Shown: one piece after another, positions 17,037 to 26,385 of the stretch
Position numbering within the stretch: the stretch's first letter is position 1
Layout of the letters: each line of letters starts with the position of its first letter
Assembly: GCA_964479405.1 (NCBI GenBank)
Contig: CAYZMA010000002.1
Location: 1-58,129 of the forward strand
DNA length: 58,129 nt
Origin: JAMCZU01 sp964479405
Lineage (GTDB): Bacteria; Patescibacteriota; UBA1384; UBA12157; JAENIV01
Direction: 5' to 3'
Notes under the pieces: generated by a model
What the model was told of the DNA's origin: nothing
The model's database searches: none
What the model saw: only the letters and a program-made list of their open reading frames with translations
Made by a program: the position numbers and the translations under genes

Positions 17037-19045
17037 ATATAACTTTTTTAGCATCATTAATTTATACTTTATTTTATGTTCTTGCTAATCTTTTATTGGG
17101 TTTAATTTTGTTAAAAGTGCTATTTCGGCGCCAATGGGGGCAATATTCATTCTTAGTCATTTTAACAACCAGTTTTCTTCTTGGACAAGGTATTCTTGCC
17201 GCTATTTGGCAGTTATTGGGTTTGGTAGGGCAATTTAAAGTTGGCATTATTTGGGGAATTTTAGCATTGGTTAGTGTGGTGAGCATTTTCATCTGGTATG
17301 ATTTATTTCAGCTTATTAAAAGAACAATCAAAAATACATGGGTAGCCTTTATTAACATATCATTTTTATGGAAATTGCTTTTATCAATGATATTTTTATT
17401 AATGTTCTTTTTTGCCGCTGGTTCAATTATTTTACCTCCATCAGGTGATGCCGAAGCTTTTTATATGGTTTTGCCAAAAATCATGGCCCACACTGGTATT
17501 TTAAAACCTCAACCCAATTACTATGAATTTTCTAAAATTGGTTTATTGGGAGAGATGCATTTCGCAGCTTTAATGGCCATTGCTAATTTAGTCGCGACTA
17601 AATTTTTTGTTTGGTTTACAATGCTGGCAGTAGCTAGTTTTTTAATATCAATTGGAACAAAAACTAATCTTAAAACCAAAGGTCAAATTATTGCTTTGGC
17701 AATTTTATTTACTTCTACGACTTTTACTAGTTACATTACTGATGGAAAAACAGATATTTTTAGCGCGGCTTTTGGTTTGGCTACTTATTATTGGGTGCTG
17801 GAAACAAGAAGAAAAGGCTGGCTACCTCTTGTTTTAACAGGGTTATTTATGGGCTTTGCGATTGTGGCTAAATTATCTAACGCCATAGTAATCGTCCCGG
17901 GTGTTTTATTAATACTTGGCTGGAATCGTTATAATGATTTTAAGGATGATCGGCAAGCAATAAAAATCTTTTTTAAGCAATTAATAATATCATTATTAAT
18001 CTTAGGCCTGTTTGTAGGTGTAGCTTTGATACCCCATTTTATTAAAAATAAAGTTCTTTTTAATGATCCATTAGGTGTTTCTGAAAAATATGAGAATTTT
18101 CAATGGATTTATCCAATTTGGGCTTCAACTCGAATTTTATATTCTTTTTCTTTGTCAACTCCTAGACCGACATCTACCCCAACTCCTACCCCTATCCCAA
18201 CTCCTGCACTAACTCCTGCACTAACATTAACACCTATACCAATTACCGAGCCGACCGTCATACCATCTTCCCCAGCTGTTATCAATAAAAAACGTAACAT
18301 AATTTTTACTTTTTTAACCTATCCTTTAGCTTTTGTTTTTGGTAATCGTCCAGGACAGGGAGGCAGTCTATCAGTCTTAATTATTGCATTTTTACCGTTC
18401 TTATTATTTTTACGACCAATTAAACTCGTCCAGAAACAGATTTTAGCGATGGCCTTGCTGGGCTTGGCAATTTGGCTAGTTGTCCGTGCTTCAGCCACGA
18501 CCCCTCGTTATATCCTGCCAACTTTATTGCTTTTTATACCAGCTGTTGCCGCTGGCACAGAATATATTTTTCAAAAAATGAATTATTTTTTATTAAAATT
18601 GACCATTATTGGCAGTATGTTTCTCATTCTCTTGGTTTTTTTGACAATTCATTTTAATATATTTATGCGGTTTGGCTTGATTGCTCTGGGTCGATCAGAT
18701 CCGACAGTGCTTTATGGACCACATTATCCGGCATTACAATTTATTAATCAAAAAGCGTCTGACGGGGACAGAGTCTTCTTGGTCGGCTATTATGGCTTTT
18801 TTCTTAGACCAGATCTTTTAGCCAAGATGGATGACAATCAAGAAAAACTAGATATAATTCTAACCATACAAGCAACCCCTTGGGAATATATGTATAATCA
18901 TAATTTTAAATATGTCGTTGTGCAAAAAGCTCCCCATCTTCAGGCCGAGGACAGTTTAAATCTTAGTCCCAGACCAGATTGGCTAAATATTCAAAAAATA
19001 TATTCAGACACAATGACAGATATATATTCATTGGAGAAAAAATGA
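17033..19045 (+). CDS. GT39/GT-C-like multi-pass glycosyltransferase with Thr-Pro-rich loop
   Basis: About 670 residues with 11-13 membrane segments. The first large loop has GDAEAFY (near 138-144), where the catalytic acid of GT-C enzymes lies. I chose TTG 17033 because GGAGA at 17023-17027 is well spaced and the TTGA overlaps the upstream stop. ATG 17003 and an earlier TTG at 16988 are alternatives that overlap the upstream gene more. Residues about 375-418 (18155-18290) are a low-complexity Thr-Pro stretch in a loop between membrane segments. The protein would move sugars from a lipid carrier on the outer face. It might also be a polymerase or ligase. Confidence 0.75.
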   Translation: MNITFLASLIYTLFYVLANLLLGLILLKVLFRRQWGQYSFLVILTTSFLLGQGILAAIWQLLGLVGQFKVGIIWGILALVSVVSIFIWYDLFQLIKRTIKNTWVAFINISFLWKLLLSMIFLLMFFFAAGSIILPPSGDAEAFYMVLPKIMAHTGILKPQPNYYEFSKIGLLGEMHFAALMAIANLVATKFFVWFTMLAVASFLISIGTKTNLKTKGQIIALAILFTSTTFTSYITDGKTDIFSAAFGLATYYWVLETRRKGWLPLVLTGLFMGFAIVAKLSNAIVIVPGVLLILGWNRYNDFKDDRQAIKIFFKQLIISLLILGLFVGVALIPHFIKNKVLFNDPLGVSEKYENFQWIYPIWASTRILYSFSLSTPRPTSTPTPTPIPTPALTPALTLTPIPITEPTVIPSSPAVINKKRNIIFTFLTYPLAFVFGNRPGQGGSLSVLIIAFLPFLLFLRPIKLVQKQILAMALLGLAIWLVVRASATTPRYILPTLLLFIPAVAAGTEYIFQKMNYFLLKLTIIGSMFLILLVFLTIHFNIFMRFGLIALGRSDPTVLYGPHYPALQFINQKASDGDRVFLVGYYGFFLRPDLLAKMDDNQEKLDIILTIQATPWEYMYNHNFKYVVVQKAPHLQAEDSLNLSPRPDWLNIQKIYSDTMTDIYSLEKK

Positions 19046-19929
19046 AAAAAAAAGTTTTAATTGTTGGTGCGACTGGTATGTTAGGCAATGGGATACTTTA
19101 CGAACTTTTAAAATACAAAGACCTTGAGGTTTTTGGTACAACTCGGTTTGACGAGGCAAAGAAATATTTTAATTTTAAAACCGTCCAGAAAATTATTAGT
19201 TTTGTTGACATTGAAAATACAGAGTGTTTAATAAAAGTATTTAAAGAAGTTAAACCCGATGTTGTTTTAAACTGTGTTGGATTAATTAAACAAGTGATGA
19301 GTGATAATGATAAAGCTTTAGCCATCTCGATGAATGCTTTGTTCCCACATCGCTTAGCTGCTCTTTGTGGTCTTTCTGGAGCACGATTAATTCATTTTAG
19401 CACTGATTGTGTCTTCAGTGGCAAAAAAGGCTTCTACCAAGAATCTGATGTCTCTGACGCTGAAGATATTTATGGTAGGACCAAGTATTTAGGTGAAGTT
19501 ATTTACGATCATTGCGTAACGGTACGGACTTCGATTATTGGTCATGGTTTAGAAAGTCACGTTTCTCTTATTGATTGGTTCTTGACTCAAAAGGGAAAAA
19601 TCAGGGGTTATAATCAAGTGATTTACTCTGGATTACCCACGATTGAGCATGCCCGCATTATTGCCAAGTATATTTTGCCAAATGAAAAACTTAAAGGTTT
19701 ATATCATATTTCTGGCCGGCCGATTGCCAAATACGACTTACTTAAAATTATTGCGGAAGTATATGGCAAAAAAATTACTATTGATCCTTATGATGGTGTT
19801 AAACATGATTTGTCATTGGACTCAACCCGTTTTATGCGAGCGACCCAATACAATCAGCCAAGCTGGTTAAATTTAATCAAAAAGATGTATCGGTATTATC
19901 AGTCAAATTCTAATTTTATCAAGTATTAA
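19042..19929 (+). CDS. RmlD-like SDR reductase for a UDP-L-6-deoxy-HexNAc
   Basis: A 295-residue sugar-nucleotide reductase of the RmlD family. I chose ATG 19042 because it overlaps the upstream stop and starts right at the Rossmann strand; a TTG 63 nt upstream adds 21 residues with no homology. Motifs are GATGMLG (9-15), STDCVFSG (120-127) and Y144/K148. It lies directly before FnlA- and FnlC-like genes, where it should reduce the C4 keto group made by the dehydratase. Unlike CapF/WbjC/FnlB it has no C-terminal cupin domain. That matches the RmlD-like reductase WbvR, which makes UDP-L-RhaNAc as the precursor of UDP-L-QuiNAc. Confidence 0.82.
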   Translation: MKKKVLIVGATGMLGNGILYELLKYKDLEVFGTTRFDEAKKYFNFKTVQKIISFVDIENTECLIKVFKEVKPDVVLNCVGLIKQVMSDNDKALAISMNALFPHRLAALCGLSGARLIHFSTDCVFSGKKGFYQESDVSDAEDIYGRTKYLGEVIYDHCVTVRTSIIGHGLESHVSLIDWFLTQKGKIRGYNQVIYSGLPTIEHARIIAKYILPNEKLKGLYHISGRPIAKYDLLKIIAEVYGKKITIDPYDGVKHDLSLDSTRFMRATQYNQPSWLNLIKKMYRYYQSNSNFIKY

Positions 19930-19937
19930 GGAGCAAA

Positions 19938-21002
19938 ATGGGTCTTTTTTCACGTAAGAGAATTTTAATTACCGGGGGGACAGGATCGCTCGGTAAGATA
20001 TTAGTCAAACGTTTGCTTTCGGGCGAAGAAGGGTGTCCCGAAAAAATTATTATTTTTTCAAGGGACGAAGCTAAGCAACATGAGATGCGTTTGACATATC
20101 AGCATAAAAAAAATCCGACTGATGAGGTGATTTACAATAACTTTCAGCAAATGGTTGAATTTCGAATCGGCGATGTTAGAAACTATGATTCAATTTGCCC
20201 AGTTCTTAAAAATGTGGATATAGTGATCAATACGGCGGCATTAAAACAAGTTCCATCGTGCGAATATTTTCCCTTTGAAGCCGTTCGCACCAATATTATC
20301 GGGGCGGAAAATATCATTCGAGCGCTTCGTGAGAATGATTTTCCAGTGTCAACGGTCGTTGGTGTTTCAACCGATAAGGCTTGCAAGCCGGTCAATGTAA
20401 TGGGAATGACCAAAGCACTCCAAGAACGACTATTTATTTCGGCCAATATTTTTGTGCCTAAAACAAGGTTTATCTGTGTCCGTTACGGCAATGTTTTGGC
20501 TTCTCGTGGTTCGGTCATACCGATGTTTCATGAGCAGATTAAAAATAATCTGCCGTTGACGGTAACTACTCAAGATATGACACGTTTTCTTTTGCCTTTA
20601 AATCAAGCAGTAGATACGGTTTTTGTCGCCATTGCTAATGCCGGTGCTGGCGAAACCTATATTCCCAAGGTTAGATCTTCTTCTGTAATGAATCTAGCCG
20701 AGGCCTTGATTGAAAAACGTTCCTTAGAAATTAAAATTACTGGTATCAGACCAGGTGAAAAAATTCACGAAATCTTAATTTCCGAGGAAGAAGTTTGGCA
20801 TACGGTTGAACGTGGTAATTATTATGTGATCAAACCAATTCTACCTGAATTAATGGAGATTGATCACGAGCCATTTGTGGTTAAAATCGGAGAATACAGT
20901 TCGGCGCAAAATCCGATGGATTTAAAGGAAACCAGCGCCATGCTAGAACAACATCATCTTTTTTACAGTAATAAGCAAGAAGAAGGAGAATTACTTAAAT
21001 GA
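19938..21002 (+). CDS. fnlA: UDP-GlcNAc 4,6-dehydratase/5-epimerase (FnlA/WbjB/CapE-like)
   Basis: A 354-residue SDR that makes UDP-2-acetamido-2,6-dideoxy-L-arabino-4-hexulose from UDP-GlcNAc. NAD motif GGTGSLG is at 13-19. The active site STDK (144-147) is followed by M155-x3-K159 (MGMTK), the methionine-for-tyrosine variant typical of CapE/WbjB rather than PseB. AAGGAG precedes the ATG. It overlaps the epimerase gene by 4 nt, and the three genes 19042-22087 form one pathway unit. Confidence 0.9.
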   Translation: MGLFSRKRILITGGTGSLGKILVKRLLSGEEGCPEKIIIFSRDEAKQHEMRLTYQHKKNPTDEVIYNNFQQMVEFRIGDVRNYDSICPVLKNVDIVINTAALKQVPSCEYFPFEAVRTNIIGAENIIRALRENDFPVSTVVGVSTDKACKPVNVMGMTKALQERLFISANIFVPKTRFICVRYGNVLASRGSVIPMFHEQIKNNLPLTVTTQDMTRFLLPLNQAVDTVFVAIANAGAGETYIPKVRSSSVMNLAEALIEKRSLEIKITGIRPGEKIHEILISEEEVWHTVERGNYYVIKPILPELMEIDHEPFVVKIGEYSSAQNPMDLKETSAMLEQHHLFYSNKQEEGELLK

Positions 21003-22087
21003 AAATAATGACTATATTAGGTACGCGGCCGGAAATTATTCGTCTATCCAGAGTCATTCCTTTACTTGATCAGTATTCTGAACACATTGTGGTTCATACC
21101 GATCAAAATTATGACAAACGGTTGAAAGATATATTTTTTCAAGAATTAAATTTACGGCAACCAAATATCGGCTTTGTTTCAAAATCATCAACTGCAATGG
21201 AGCAAATCGGGAAAATTATTGTCGGTTCGGAAAAGATCCTTAATCAATTTAAACCTGATCGCCTTCTAATTTTAGGCGATACCAATAGCGCTATCTCGGC
21301 TTTTGTTGCTAAAAGAATGGGTATCAAAGTTTTTCATATGGAAGCAGGTAATCGTTGCTTTGATAATCGCGTGCCCGAAGAGGTGAACAGGCGGGTTATT
21401 GACCATGCGACAGATATTGCGATGCCTTACACCGAAAGAAGTCGAGCAAATTTGCTACGAGAAGGCATTGCTTCCGATAATATCTTTGTGACGGGCAATC
21501 CTATTAAAGAAGTGCTTGATTTCTATGAGTCCCAAATTAGCGCCAGCCCAATTTTAAAAAAGTTTAAATTGGAGTCAAAAAAATATTTTTTAGTCACCTT
21601 ACATCGTGAAGAAAACGTGGATATTGAGAGCCGATTGATTAGTTTTGTTCAGGCCTTTAATTTATTGGTAAAAGAATATAAATTGTCGCTTATTTGGAGT
21701 GTTCATCCTCGAACGGCTCGAAGGCTTGAGGGGTTAAAAATTAAAATTGATTCGCGAATTCAATTATCTAAACCATTTGGACTCTTTGATTTTGTTCGTT
21801 TAGAAAAAAATGCTTTTGGTGTTTTATCAGACAGCGGTACGGTTCAAGAAGAATGTTGTATTTTTAAAGTGCCAACAGTTACCTTGCGTGATGTTACCGA
21901 ACGGCCGGAAACAATTGAAGTTGGTAGTAATTTTCTAGCCGGCTGCGATCCTAAAATGATTTTAAATGGCGTTAAACTTGTTACTCAAAGACAATTATGG
22001 CAACCGCCATCAGAATATCTGGTCAAAAATGTCAGTCAAACAATCGCAAATATTGTCCTAGGGTATTATTGTGAACAAAAAAAATGA
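20999..22087 (+). CDS. fnlC: UDP-N-acetyl-L-hexosamine C2 epimerase (FnlC/WbjD/CapG-like)
   Basis: A 362-residue non-hydrolysing 2-epimerase. The start GTRPEIIRLSRV and the block HMEAGNRCFDNRVPEEVNR are characteristic of the CapG/WbjD group, not the WecB/MnaA group (HVEAGLRT). It would epimerise C2 of the reduced UDP-L-sugar, the last step of the unit. The WbpI-like paralogue at 44395-45486 has a different signature (HIESGMRSYNRQMPEE), so the two serve separate pathways. Confidence 0.88.
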   Translation: MKIMTILGTRPEIIRLSRVIPLLDQYSEHIVVHTDQNYDKRLKDIFFQELNLRQPNIGFVSKSSTAMEQIGKIIVGSEKILNQFKPDRLLILGDTNSAISAFVAKRMGIKVFHMEAGNRCFDNRVPEEVNRRVIDHATDIAMPYTERSRANLLREGIASDNIFVTGNPIKEVLDFYESQISASPILKKFKLESKKYFLVTLHREENVDIESRLISFVQAFNLLVKEYKLSLIWSVHPRTARRLEGLKIKIDSRIQLSKPFGLFDFVRLEKNAFGVLSDSGTVQEECCIFKVPTVTLRDVTERPETIEVGSNFLAGCDPKMILNGVKLVTQRQLWQPPSEYLVKNVSQTIANIVLGYYCEQKK

Positions 22088-24162
22088 AAACGAATCCCAA
22101 AGTCTCAATTATTGTTCCAGTCTATAATGGCTCTAATTATCTAAAAGAAGCGATTGAGTCTGCTTTGACCCAGACTTACAAAAATGTTGAAATTATTGTG
22201 ATCAATGATGGCTCAAATGATCAAGGAGCAACTGAAAAAATTGCTTTAAACTTTGGTCGTAAAGTCCGTTACTATAAAAAGAAAAATGGTGGTGTCGCTT
22301 CAGCGCTTAATTTTGGTATTCGAAAAATGACTGGGAAGTATTTTTCTTGGCTAAGCCATGACGATATTTATTTTCCACAAAAATTAGAAAAACAGATTGC
22401 TTTTTTACAAAAGAAGTCAAAAGATACCATTATTTATAGTAATTTTGTTATTATTGATCAATTTGGTCATTTAGGTAAAACAATCAAGATTCATCCTCCA
22501 ATTAAATCCAGATTAATCCATACTATTATAACTAATCGTTTCATTCACGGGTGCACTCTTTTAATTCATAAATCGGCTTTTGATAAAGCTGGTTTTTTCA
22601 ACGAAAATTTGCGAAATACTCAAGACTATGAACTTTGGTTTCGCTTTATTGCTTTAGACTTTAATTTCGTTCATCAAAATGAAGTTTTAGTGAAAGCTCG
22701 ACATCATGCTAAACAAACTTCATTATTGACTAATGACGTTCAGATTAATGAAGAAGATAATTTATATTATTGGGCTATAAATAGATTTCTGCCTAAACAA
22801 ATTTTTCCAAAAACAAAAAATTTATCTTTAGATTACTTAAATTTATCCTTATTTTTGAAAATTCATGGTTGTACCAAAGCATCTCAATTAGCTAAACATT
22901 TGAGCTTCCGTCGTATGACTTATCAGAATTTCTTTTTTAATTTTTTATTTTATCTTTACTACCTTTTATGGCCGAAAAATTTGATCAATACTTTACAGTT
23001 TATAAATTGTGCTTTACGTAGATTAAAAAGAAGAACTTGCAAAATATCTTATTCTAATGTGAAGGAGGGACAACCGCTTAAAATTTGTATTATAGGTAAT
23101 ATTACTTCTATACACAATCAAAAATTGATTGATTTTTTAAAGAAACAAAATTATGATATTCATTTTATCTCTACTCATAAAGGCAGGGTGTCGGGCATCA
23201 ATAACTATGATCTTTCCAGACGACATTTTGAGCCGAAATTTTGGTGGTTTTTGAGATCAATTTTTTTGAGTCGGAAACTAATCCGAAAAATTAACCCTCA
23301 TCTTGTCCAAGGGCAATATTTAGCACTTGGTGGCATCTTTGCCTATCTTTCAGGTTTTCGTCCTTATGTTGCTGGTGTTTGGGGGACCGAAGTTTTAGAG
23401 TTTGAGCAATTCGGGATTTTAAAATATTTGATAAAAAAAACTCTTTTAAATGCTGATTTAATGATCGGTAGCTCTTACGTTTTAAAGGAAGCGGCAGTTT
23501 CTATCGGTGCTGATCCGACAAAATTTCATTTAGTGCGTTTTGGTGTTGACTTAGACATTTTTAAACCTGTTTCTACTAAATATTTGCGGCAAAAGATAGG
23601 GTTAAAAGACGAAAAAGTGATTTTTTCGCCAAGGACAATAGATACTATTTACAATACTAAAACTTTAGTGAAAGCTTTTGAACTTATAGTTCAAAAAGGC
23701 AGATTCAAATTAGCGCTTTTAAATCAACCGTTTAATCAATCTTATTCCAAAGAAATTAAAGATTATATTATCAATTATCAACTTGAGAATAAAGTAATCT
23801 TTCTGCCCTCAGTTGAAAATTCAAAAATGGCTGATTATTACAATTTGGCCGAAGTAGTGGTTTCAATCCCTAAGTCTGATAGCGCCGCCGTATCATTTTT
23901 AGAAGCAATGGCCTGTGAAAAAAAAATTGTAGTTTCTGATTTACCTTATCTTAAAGAATGGCAACATGGTCAAAATTTTTGGCGGAGTGAAATTAGAGTA
24001 GATAAATTAAGTAAAGTTTTACTTATGGCATTAAATAAACCAGTTACAGAGTTTGCGTCGACAGGTCGTCTTAATAGACAATTGGTGCGACAGAAAGCAG
24101 ACTTGAAAACTTGTTTTGACGAACTTGATAGTCTTTACCGACAAATTGTCAAGGCTGTTTAA
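22084..24162 (+). CDS. bifunctional GT2-GT4 glycosyltransferase
   Basis: A 692-residue fusion. Residues 1 to about 290 form a GT2 (GT-A) domain: SIIVPVYNGSNYL, VINDGSND (the DxD-like acid pair is in WLSHDD), then DYELWFRF. Residues about 330-692 form a GT4 (GT-B) domain starting KICIIGNITSIHNQ, with YLSGFRPYV, HLVRFGVDLDIFKP and VSFLEAMACEKKIVVSDLPY. The GT4 half is paralogous to the C-terminal half of the protein at 39703-41946. ATGA overlap with the epimerase upstream couples them. It could add two sugars in succession, one perhaps being the L-6-deoxy-HexNAc made by the preceding genes. Confidence 0.85.
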   Translation: MKTNPKVSIIVPVYNGSNYLKEAIESALTQTYKNVEIIVINDGSNDQGATEKIALNFGRKVRYYKKKNGGVASALNFGIRKMTGKYFSWLSHDDIYFPQKLEKQIAFLQKKSKDTIIYSNFVIIDQFGHLGKTIKIHPPIKSRLIHTIITNRFIHGCTLLIHKSAFDKAGFFNENLRNTQDYELWFRFIALDFNFVHQNEVLVKARHHAKQTSLLTNDVQINEEDNLYYWAINRFLPKQIFPKTKNLSLDYLNLSLFLKIHGCTKASQLAKHLSFRRMTYQNFFFNFLFYLYYLLWPKNLINTLQFINCALRRLKRRTCKISYSNVKEGQPLKICIIGNITSIHNQKLIDFLKKQNYDIHFISTHKGRVSGINNYDLSRRHFEPKFWWFLRSIFLSRKLIRKINPHLVQGQYLALGGIFAYLSGFRPYVAGVWGTEVLEFEQFGILKYLIKKTLLNADLMIGSSYVLKEAAVSIGADPTKFHLVRFGVDLDIFKPVSTKYLRQKIGLKDEKVIFSPRTIDTIYNTKTLVKAFELIVQKGRFKLALLNQPFNQSYSKEIKDYIINYQLENKVIFLPSVENSKMADYYNLAEVVVSIPKSDSAAVSFLEAMACEKKIVVSDLPYLKEWQHGQNFWRSEIRVDKLSKVLLMALNKPVTEFASTGRLNRQLVRQKADLKTCFDELDSLYRQIVKAV

Positions 24163-24188
24163 TTAAATATTAACCTTTTTATCAAAAT

Positions 24189-25373
24189 TTAGACTAATAG
24201 TTTTTTATAAAAATCAATTAATTTAGCTTCTTCAAGATTCCAATTATACTTTTTACGAATCCAAAATAGACCGTTTTTTTTCTTTTGTAAAATATTTTTT
24301 GGTTTTTTTATAATTTCTTTGATAATATTTTTAATTGACTGCTGACTTGAAAACTCATCTAATAAGTAACCAGCCTTAGTTTCATTAATAATTTGACCAA
24401 TGGCTGGATAATTTGGGGCTATCACCGCTACACCAGAAATCATATAATCAAATAATTTATTAGGTAGGGAATAATAATTATTAAGACAACGGCGATCCGT
24501 GGCCACAATCCCCAGATCGAATTTAGACAATTCTTTAAAAAATTTCGTTTGGTCTATAATTATTTGACGGATGGTCACTTGAGGGTTATTTAACAAAACC
24601 GGATTTCGTTCCAGTTCTTCAATATTACACAGAATATCTAAGTGCCAAAGCTTAGAATTGTATTGATTTAATTCTTTGACGATTGTTTCAATAATTTCAT
24701 TCCGACCTTTTTTCAAACTGCCTTGATAAATAAACCGTAAAGGATAGTGGATTTTAGGTTGTACCAAAGTATATGAATTGAAAGGAACATTTTTTAATAT
24801 TAAAGGCATTTTCTTGAATCGGGGATATTGTTTTAATAAAAAAATTTCCGCGAACTTGTTAATCGTAATAAAACCATCAACCCAAAAAGAAGCAAATTTT
24901 TCAGTCAGTAAAATAAAAGGACGAAAGGGTTTAAAACTAGCCATTTCGGTGGCTATCTCATGAGAATCGTAAATTAATTTAACGCGACCAAATTTTAGCA
25001 TTTTAATCAATAATCCGGCGATCAGAGTGTCAACATCGTGACAGTGAATTATTTTGAAATTAAGATTATTAGCCACACGAACAATATTGATCAAATTGCT
25101 GATTAAACCCCAAATTATTCTGGGCATTGCGGAAGAGATTTTTTTATCCTTAAACCCAGGTAAATAAACCCGATCTTTAAGAGATAATAATTGAATTTGA
25201 TCAAATTTGGTAATTTTGCTTTGATTATTAATGAGGTAGATAATAGTTACTTCAAAACCGATGCTTATAAGGGTTTTTGCTTCCTTGTAAACTCTTGGAT
25301 CAATTTTGGGAATCAAGAAATCATGCCCCAAAAGCATCAAGACTGGAAATTGTTTTAACTTCAGCTTTGACAT
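24189..25373 (-). CDS. GT4 family glycosyltransferase
   Basis: A 394-residue GT-B enzyme on the minus strand, one of the few reversals in the locus. The N-terminal domain has HCHDVDTL near 109 and LIYDSHEIA; the donor domain has SLPNKLFDYMISGVAV. It shares this HDxDxL / YDSHE / SLPNK-F-Y pattern with the + strand GT4 at 43274-44389, so these are paralogues. It faces the end of the GT2-GT4 gene (26 bp apart) and diverges from the GT2 at 25422. The inversion suggests separate insertion or rearrangement. Confidence 0.82.
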   Translation of the reverse strand: MSKLKLKQFPVLMLLGHDFLIPKIDPRVYKEAKTLISIGFEVTIIYLINNQSKITKFDQIQLLSLKDRVYLPGFKDKKISSAMPRIIWGLISNLINIVRVANNLNFKIIHCHDVDTLIAGLLIKMLKFGRVKLIYDSHEIATEMASFKPFRPFILLTEKFASFWVDGFITINKFAEIFLLKQYPRFKKMPLILKNVPFNSYTLVQPKIHYPLRFIYQGSLKKGRNEIIETIVKELNQYNSKLWHLDILCNIEELERNPVLLNNPQVTIRQIIIDQTKFFKELSKFDLGIVATDRRCLNNYYSLPNKLFDYMISGVAVIAPNYPAIGQIINETKAGYLLDEFSSQQSIKNIIKEIIKKPKNILQKKKNGLFWIRKKYNWNLEEAKLIDFYKKLLV

Positions 25374-25421
25374 AGATTTGATTTTATGCTAATTATTTGT
25401 TTAATTCAAGGTAAGGGAAAA

Positions 25422-26378
25422 ATGTATAAAGAAAAAAAAGTCGGTGTGGTTGTGCCGGCACACAATGAAGAAAAAATGATTACCAATGTCATTAAAACGA
25501 TGCCTGATTTTGTTGATCAAATTATCATTATTGATGATTTTAGTCAGGATCGGATGGTAACAATGATTCAAGCTGCGGTTAAAATATATCACAAGAAAGT
25601 CAAAATTATCAGACATGCTCGAAATGAAGGTGTAGGGGCGAGTATCGTGTCTGGATATGCTTATGCCCTTACACAAAAACTTGATGTTATTGCGGTGATG
25701 GCCGGTGATGCCCAGATGGATCCAAAAGAGTTAAAAGATATTATAAATCCTATTATTAATGGACGGGCTGATTATGTTAAAGGCAATCGTTTGATTTATG
25801 GCCAAGCTTGGAAAAAGATACCAAAAGTTCGTTATTTAGGTAATTCTGTTTTATCACTTTTGACAAAAATTGCTTCGGGTTACTGGCATGTGTCTGATTC
25901 TCAAACTGGTTATACCGCTATTTCTCTGCAAATGCTTAGAAAGATACCGATCAATAATCTTTATAAGCGATATGGTTTTCCTAACGATCTTTTAGTGCAT
26001 CTTAATATTTTTCATGGTCGAATCAAAGAAATTCCGATTAAACCAATTTATAATATGGGTGGTAAATCAGGTATTAGATTATGGAAAGTTATTCCGACAA
26101 TATCTTGGTTGCTTTATCGAAGGTTTTTCTGGCGGCTTAAGATCAAATATATTATAGAAGATTTTCATCCTTTAGTTTTTTTCTATTTTTTTTCTATTCT
26201 ATTAGGATTGGCCAGTTTAATTTTATTGATACGATTGATTTATATTTTAATACAAGTTGGGAGAATCCCGCCAATCAACGCTCTTGCTTTATTCTTTTGC
26301 GCAATTATGGCCAGTCAATTTTTATTTTTTGCGATGTGGTTTGATATGGATAACAATAAGGATTTGAGAGTTAAATAG
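25422..26378 (+). CDS. GT2 family glycosyltransferase with two C-terminal membrane segments
   Basis: A 318-residue dolichol-phosphate-mannosyltransferase-like GT2. The frame is open 12 codons upstream, but ATG 25422 starts right before the GT2 fold and has AGGG upstream. Motifs are VVPAHNEE (10-17), DDFSQD (38-43) and GDAQMD (95-100). FFWRLK precedes two membrane segments near 247-270 and 280-303, and the C-terminus is FAMWFDMDNNKDL. It probably loads a sugar on polyprenyl phosphate or a lipid-linked glycan. The broken copy of its C-terminus is at 5224-5670. Confidence 0.83.
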   Translation: MYKEKKVGVVVPAHNEEKMITNVIKTMPDFVDQIIIIDDFSQDRMVTMIQAAVKIYHKKVKIIRHARNEGVGASIVSGYAYALTQKLDVIAVMAGDAQMDPKELKDIINPIINGRADYVKGNRLIYGQAWKKIPKVRYLGNSVLSLLTKIASGYWHVSDSQTGYTAISLQMLRKIPINNLYKRYGFPNDLLVHLNIFHGRIKEIPIKPIYNMGGKSGIRLWKVIPTISWLLYRRFFWRLKIKYIIEDFHPLVFFYFFSILLGLASLILLIRLIYILIQVGRIPPINALALFFCAIMASQFLFFAMWFDMDNNKDLRVK

Positions 26379-26385
26379 AAATGTA

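Noticed and set aside
18109..18300. Minus-strand ORF rich in Gly-Val repeats
   Set aside because: It is the antisense shadow of the Thr-Pro-rich loop of the membrane glycosyltransferase; no ribosome site or homology.
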